A stretch of DNA of 64,000 bases from Zhengitettix transpicula (lineage: Eukaryota > Arthropoda > Insecta > Orthoptera > Tetrigidae). The notes under the pieces are model-generated. The model did no database searches and was not told the origin of the DNA. It saw only the letters and a list, made by a program, of their open reading frames with translations. Shown piece by piece: positions 58,685 to 64,000 of this stretch (position 1 is its first letter; every line of letters starts with the position of its first letter). The position numbers and the translations under genes are program-made. The stretch is from the NCBI GenBank assembly GCA_037074705.1, contig CM073590.1, positions 165,910,746-165,974,745 of the forward strand, read 5' to 3'.

Positions 58685-58985
58685 GTTTTATTTATTTATT
58701 ATAAAACTTTTATCCAAAGATTATCGGTTTACATATTATTTACAGTATATACAAAATTCAAATTATGTACATAATTAACTTGCGCACTTGGTAATTAGGT
58801 TAATCCATTAATTAACCTAATTTTGCAATTTTTTTGGTTTCCTTAATTTGTCTATCTGAGGGGAATACGTTGTGGAAGTACGAGGGTCCACTTGTGATTA
58901 TTGAGTTTGATCGGTTCGATGGAATGGGCTGGTGGGGCCTGCGGGTTGATTATGGGGTGGGTCAGGATGTTCCCGAGTGTTGTAC
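58685..58985 (-). mobile_element. Jockey-family 3' UTR fragment upstream of J3
   Basis: It matches the 3' region of J4 (about 60953-61230) and the plus-strand fragment at 9075-9178: GGGTGGGTCAGGATG, TCGATGGAATGGGCTGGTGG and TTATAATAAATAAATAAA at the end on the minus strand. It is a separate insertion of the family's 3' end or a displaced piece of J3. Confidence 0.7.
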
Positions 58986-60952
58986 ACCGGCTCGCAACAT
59001 ATTTAGGCATATTTGTATTTAAGCACAAATTTTCCATCTAAACTACAACTCGATGAACCAAAAACCGTGCCTGGGATTTTAGGAAAACTTTACAAAACTT
59101 GAAATAAGCACATACAGGACGCGAGTGATTGGAAACCTAGTGTCGAGACGTTGACATCATAAAATAAACCCTTTTTTTAGAGTAACAGGCTTCATGAAGG
59201 TAATCCACGTGGTGGAAAATCCCCTTTAATAGCATAGGAAGGGATTTGAAAGCCCGAGACGTTGTTTAAGTATCCTACCCGACATTTGCCTAAAAGTGAT
59301 GCAAAACAAACCCAAGAAAAGCTACATCACATACTTGGTACTTGTCCCACGCCATTCCGATGGGGTCCCAAATCTCAATCCGTATCCTAAATAAGCAAAA
59401 ACCTACTGAGAGAAGAGAAACAGAATTCCAGTCGCCACATCGAGGAAGTATTAGCACGAAAATATACTTTGCTCCATTTCAAGAGAAAGAAAAGAAAAAA
59501 GGCTACATACCCAGAATGAAACCCAATTCTAAGACGACCTTTCCTGCAGCTGAATTTCCTGCGAATTCCTTGCATAGAGCAGTTGTGAATTGCAGAGAAA
59601 AGCCGCGTTTAAAATAGTGTCGCAGACGCGTGGCTGCAGTTATACGTGACCAGGAATCACAGCAGGCAAGCCGTCACACACTAGGGTCATGACCTAGAGG
59701 TACTGCACTAAAAGTCGACCTTGCCCACAAATAGAAAGGGGTGGAAAAATCATTTGGAGAATCGATTTAAATCCGAATATTCATTGCTTTTTGCACCAGC
59801 CAGCCTATTTATACACAATCTGCATAAAGTGATTCCGTATGTGGTTTTTCTCAACTAAACATCCTCGAAAATCATCTTTCACTCACACATGTTCAGTTTA
59901 TCAACACAATTGATTCATTCGTTCACTTGTCAGTGAAAATCTTGCATAATATTTGAATAACTGCTTCGTGTTAATCAGCAACCCATAGCAACTCAATTTG
60001 AATATCCAAATTAAATTTGCAAAGAATTACACTACGTCACCTGAACGAATAACTTTCGTCCCGTAAATCATCTAAATAAACGTCATTATTCCTCCAGAGT
60101 ATTAACAACTTAAGGCCATAATAATGTTAATTAGATGTTCTAATTTAGAACATGAAATATTTTATTATACAATTCATTTAATAAAAACCACATTACCGGT
60201 CAAGTAGATGATTTTGGTTAATTAAGTAAAAGTTTCTTCTAATAAATACTATAAAACGCCAATAAATGAGTTTTATTTGTTTGATAACCAGGAGTTTTAT
60301 TCAATAAATTAGACAGTAATAATATAAATGTTGCAGTGTAATATGGTAGTATAGCGATAAATTTTTCCTTACATATAAAGTTAATACGGTTATCCCCTAA
60401 TTAGTAAAGAATTGTAATGTATAGAGAGCGTTACGAAATAATAAATTGGCCAAAGTAGCTTTTGAAACGACAACAATGCATATTGAATCCAGTCTTGAAA
60501 GTTATTTAAACTACCTCCCGAAATACGGTTGTGTTACTAGTTTATGCCAGAAACAGATATGTCTAAGAAAAGCGAGGTCTGCGAAAAGCAGTTCAGTGAC
60601 CCATGAGCAGTTTTCGCAACGTTAGCAAGAAGCCCTTTCATGCGCTGCTGGTGCAAGCTTGGGAGATGCGAGGCAGCTGAAGGATTGTTTGGGTCTAAGC
60701 AGCAGTGTTTATGCCTGGCAGAGAGAAAGCTGCGCGAAGGTTACATAAACACATAAGCTTCCTCCCAGCGGTACGCAAACTGTGTATCTCCAAGCTGACC
60801 TACATCCGGACTGTGGCTACTCCGCTTTTACGGCATTCCTTCGCCCCCGTGTAAACTCCCTGCTATAAATTCGGACACGACACAGCCAAACCGATTAAGC
60901 AATTCCATATTTATAAATAAAAGATTCTGCAACCAGTCAGCTGACATCCTCT
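58986..60952. other. Unassigned DNA with a GC-richer promoter-like patch
   Basis: A GC-richer stretch at 60600-60860 ends in a CTGCTATAAATTCGG TATA-like element at about 60863, but no initiator or exon follows convincingly. Frames at 59342-59617 overlap on both strands and are unrecognised. Confidence 0.35.
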
Positions 60953-61576
60953 TTGTTTTTTTTAAAACATTTACTTGAGAAAACTTTTATCATAAGATTA
61001 TTTGTTGGTTAAATATAGTTGTAGTATATACAAATTTAAAATATGTACATAATTTACACGATAACCTAAATTTTGCAAAATTTTTATTCTAGTATCTTAA
61101 TTTGTGTCTTAGAGGCATACATTGTTGAGCTATGAGGGTTCACTGGTGATGTTGAATTTGATGGGTTGGATGGAATGGGTAGGTGGGGTCTGCGGGTATG
61201 AAAATGGGGTGGGTTAGGAGGTGCCAGAGTGTTCTGGGGGAAGGATGAGGTCGATAGGGCGTTTTCTTTTGAGGTGACGTGAGTGTAGTGGTGGGGGAGG
61301 GTTGGTCTGGAATTGCTGGATCGTGGTGTTAGGATTGTTGAAGGTGCTTTTGATTAATGAGGTTAAATATTGGTGATTAAGGAGTTGACTTGGAGAAGTT
61401 TAATATCATGGTGGATTATAGAATTTCTAAGGTACCAGGGGAGAGTTAGTGATGGTGCGAAGGATTATGTTTTGTTTGGATTTTGGCTGAATGGGTTTTG
61501 GATGTTGCTCCCCGTATGGATGAGGCGTAGGACCAGGTGGGTTGTATAATGGCGTTTTGTGTTGAGGGTGAGTGGA
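60953..61576 (-). pseudogene. Jockey-like 3' fragment with 3' UTR and A-tail (J4)
   Basis: The minus strand carries the RT C-terminal segment in broken frames (KQNIILRTITNSP is clear). Then comes a proline/histidine-rich stretch, and a 3' UTR of about 250 bases ending GATAAAAGTTTTCTC followed by a run of A near 60960. It aligns with J3 over about 320 bases and shows what J3 lacks. It is 5' truncated at about 61576 and dead. Confidence 0.8.
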
Positions 61577-62159
61577 TCCTCTCTTATAACTGCTCGTATT
61601 ATCCAAAAACATTCATTGTTTACTTCTTGATGAACATATCAAAGCTAAAATAACAGAGAATATTTGTTACATGAAAAGAAATTTACTACGTAATAAAATA
61701 GATCAATACAACTAATTTCTTTTTTTTAATGCATACTAAAAGTAATTCAATTATTAATATTAGAATTCTAATCTCGCGATAGGGAAGTAGGCATGTTTGG
61801 AAATAGATCGTAACGTGACCAAAGTGACGTCACAGCTGTATGCGACAATATTCCGAGCACAAATCATCATACCCCGTTCCCAAAACTTTAATCTGCTATG
61901 GTAGAAGCTACCCCACGGATTGACCATCATGTATCCCATTACTAAGGACTGATCTGTGAGAGCTAGTCTCTGAGATACTAGCTCTCGCAGGCGGAACATA
62001 AAAGAAGAGTCGGAAGAGGCTACGTACAGGACATCTCTCTGGTTAGCGAAGGAAGCCTACGAGAATTCTCTCGCAGGTGAATCTTCCCAGAGAGCTCTGG
62101 CGGAGGCTACCTTTGGGGATGCCTTCACATCTCTCTGGTTTTTTGAACTAAGGTTCCCA
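61577..62159. other. Unassigned GC-richer DNA with short internal repeats
   Basis: The phrase ACATCTCTCTGGTT occurs at about 62030 and 62127, and GGAGGCTACC/GAGGCTACG phrases recur, suggesting an old repeat leading into the tandem duplication. The frame at 61760-61999 on the minus strand is not recognised. Confidence 0.35.
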
Positions 62160-62992
62160 TATACCGAGGCATCTCGGCCTGTTATGAGAGGTGTATGTTC
62201 CGGGGTCGTAGACCTTGGGCATACGGTTAGATTTGTCCGCTATTCCTATTGGAATAGTCGGCCAGCTGCCTCCAAAACCGGTCAAGGTACGGCGAGGGGA
62301 AAGCTGCGTCCCCACAGAAAACCCCTCTCCCGCCATCGGAAGGGCGTGGACAAGTACCAAATGCCCGACCTACCTGATGCAGGTTTTTGTAGGGTTTTAT
62401 CTGCATCACTTTAAGTGGAATTGCCGTGTAGGATCCTTAAACCATAGCCCGGGGGCCCTAGTTAACCCTTGGCTACCTTCCTCTACCTTTCCGCATCCCC
62501 CCTTTCACTCCTTTTCCTATGCTATAAGAGGGGAGTTGCCACTATGTGGATTACCCTATACATAGCCTGTCTACACCAAAAAAAGACACTTTCTTCTTTC
62601 TCTGCCTTTCGAATAAGCCGAGACACCTCGGTCAGATTTGAGAGGTGTATGCTTCGATGTCGCAGACCTTGGAGATTCGCATTGTCTTCTGCTACCATTT
62701 CAACAATCGGCTAGCTGCCACCAAACCTGTCTTGAGACATGTCAGCGTCCCCCACAACAAACCGACTACAGCCATCGGAAGGGCGTGAGACTAGTATCGA
62801 CCAATCAGATGTAGGTTTCTATAGGGTTTTCCCTGCATCACACTTGCATTCTTTAACTACAGCCCCCGGCCTCAGTTAACCATTGACTACCTTATTCTCC
62901 CATCCGAATCCACATTTCTACCCGTTCCTAACCTATTAAAGGGGTGAGGTCACTACGAGGATGACCCTCGTGTAGCCTATTACTTAAAATGA
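62160..62992. repeat. Diverged tandem duplication, about 430-bp unit, two copies
   Basis: Copy 1 (62160-62583) and copy 2 (62617-62992) share ordered blocks: AGAGGTGTATG, GCCATCGGAAGGGCGTG, TGCATCAC, AGTTAACC, GAGGGGAGTTGCCACTA versus AAGGGGTGAGGTCACTA, then GTAGCCT or ATAGCCT. The offset falls from 454 to about 410 bases because of indels. It is GC-richer than the rest of the window. Open frames of up to 116 codons in copy 1 are not conserved in copy 2, which argues against coding. It could be a satellite dimer or the non-coding end of a transposon. Confidence 0.8.
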
Positions 62993-64000
62993 CAGGCGTT
63001 ACATTTTAACTATCGTAACAACCAAATTTTCTTGTTCAGATTCGAATGAATGAATCATGGACACTGTAAAATTCTGATCCTTCAAACGTAATTTTATTTA
63101 TAAAAATCTGACAACTAACTTATTCACTCATGCAATATTTACAACTCAAAATACCTTTACAAATATTTACAATGAGTTAGCCTGTAAATCTCTTATTCTC
63201 TCTACCTTTGGAGTTTTACTACTAACGGGTATGGCGACCATATTTTTTTGATAACTTAATGTTTTTTTCGGTTTTCACTTCAGGACTCTTGGACCCTTGA
63301 CTGACTTAATTTAAGACACCTTTGTATCGTCTTTGTTACCCTTATGAACTTGGACGGGACCTTATTGCCTTCATCATTTTACGCCCTGATTACTGCTCCA
63401 CAGCGTTTACTGATATGTAACTCCAATGGCCTTCGTTGAGAGAACATAATTAAAATTGTCGTGGTCTCCGAGCCAGATATCCACCGATACGTTGAACAGA
63501 CAGACAATGCATTCAAATCAACCCAGGGAGCAATCACTGTTAACAGGTACGCATATTGCATTCAGCGAGCAGTCCCATACTCTCAAATAATTTTCAACAG
63601 AAAGTGTGAGTTAAAACGTCACGCAGCGCAGTTTATCCTTTAAAACATTCAATTTCAGTGAAAATTTAGTTTTGGTCCCTTTTTATCGCAAATTATAAAC
63701 ATGGATACGTACTCCGTCCCATAACTTTGAAATTTAGATTAAAAATAAAAATATCACTTTCCTTATAGGTCAAAATTGTGATACCATTTGGCAAAGCAAT
63801 TATTTTGGTTTAATTATTATAACTAGTATGTCGAGTTTTACTGATAACCATATTTCACACACTGACAATTTATCGAATTTCCAACAGACGACGAAATGAA
63901 TGTCGTCTAGCGAACCTCTGCTAGAATTTTGCTACTCTGAAAAATGGTTCTCGTTCCAACCTACACTTAATTCTTATTTTCTGATTCAAGATAGCTGTGT
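62993..64000. other. Unassigned DNA to the window end
   Basis: There is no recognised gene or repeat; the frames at 63379-63643 overlap on both strands. Confidence 0.35.

Noticed and set aside
60600..60900. GC-rich patch with CTGCTATAAATTCGG as a promoter
   Set aside because: No initiator or plausible exon follows, so the TATA-like string alone is too weak.
62215..62565. 116-codon frame in the tandem dimer
   Set aside because: It overlaps other open frames, and the second repeat copy does not preserve the frame.

Overview
The window looks like AT-rich, gene-poor nuclear DNA from an animal with a large, transposon-laden genome, most likely an insect. The evidence is decayed R1-, jockey- and RTE/L2-type non-LTR retrotransposons, a mariner-like element, a tRNA-derived SINE, Penelope-like sequence, spliceosomal GT/AG signals and long stretches without open frames. 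A cockroach/termite-like polyneopteran would fit, but that is a guess from repeat content. I see no rRNA gene, true tRNA gene, CRISPR array, operon or prokaryotic signal. Nearly all longer open frames overlap others and show no family resemblance, so I left them out.

Layout. 0-12 kb: short inverted-repeat elements carrying hammerhead-ribozyme-like cores, a CpG spike beside a TATA box near 6.7-6.8 kb, and a rearranged jockey cluster at 8.9-10.1 kb. 12-17.4 kb: a SINE, then two about 1-kb TG...CA units, each set into (TA)n tracts. 21-22 kb: a dead RT C-terminus. 26-32 kb: a hammerhead-like site, a Penelope GIY-YIG remnant, a possible signal-peptide exon, a third (TA)n-flanked unit, an R1 fragment and another jockey fragment. 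34-46 kb: another hammerhead inverted repeat, a nearly end-to-end mariner-like element (41.0-42.2 kb), a 750-bp repeat beginning with a GCCCGGCGTTGC-type motif, a further hammerhead inverted repeat, and then the best gene candidate: a TATA/initiator promoter driving a two-exon short secreted peptide (45.77-46.15 kb). 50-55 kb: two candidate minus-strand exons whose splice phases agree, plus further repeats. 58-61.6 kb: jockey fragments. 62.2-63.0 kb: a GC-richer diverged tandem duplication.

The most interesting signals are: (1) recurrent inverted-repeat elements whose arms carry outward-facing hammerhead-like cores, in at least two families with more distant relatives, alongside a Penelope GIY-YIG remnant; (2) three about 1-kb LTR-like units all placed inside (TA)n microsatellites; (3) the small secreted-peptide gene candidate. 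The host genes themselves are largely invisible: at most a handful of small exons can be supported, and none of their families is recognised.
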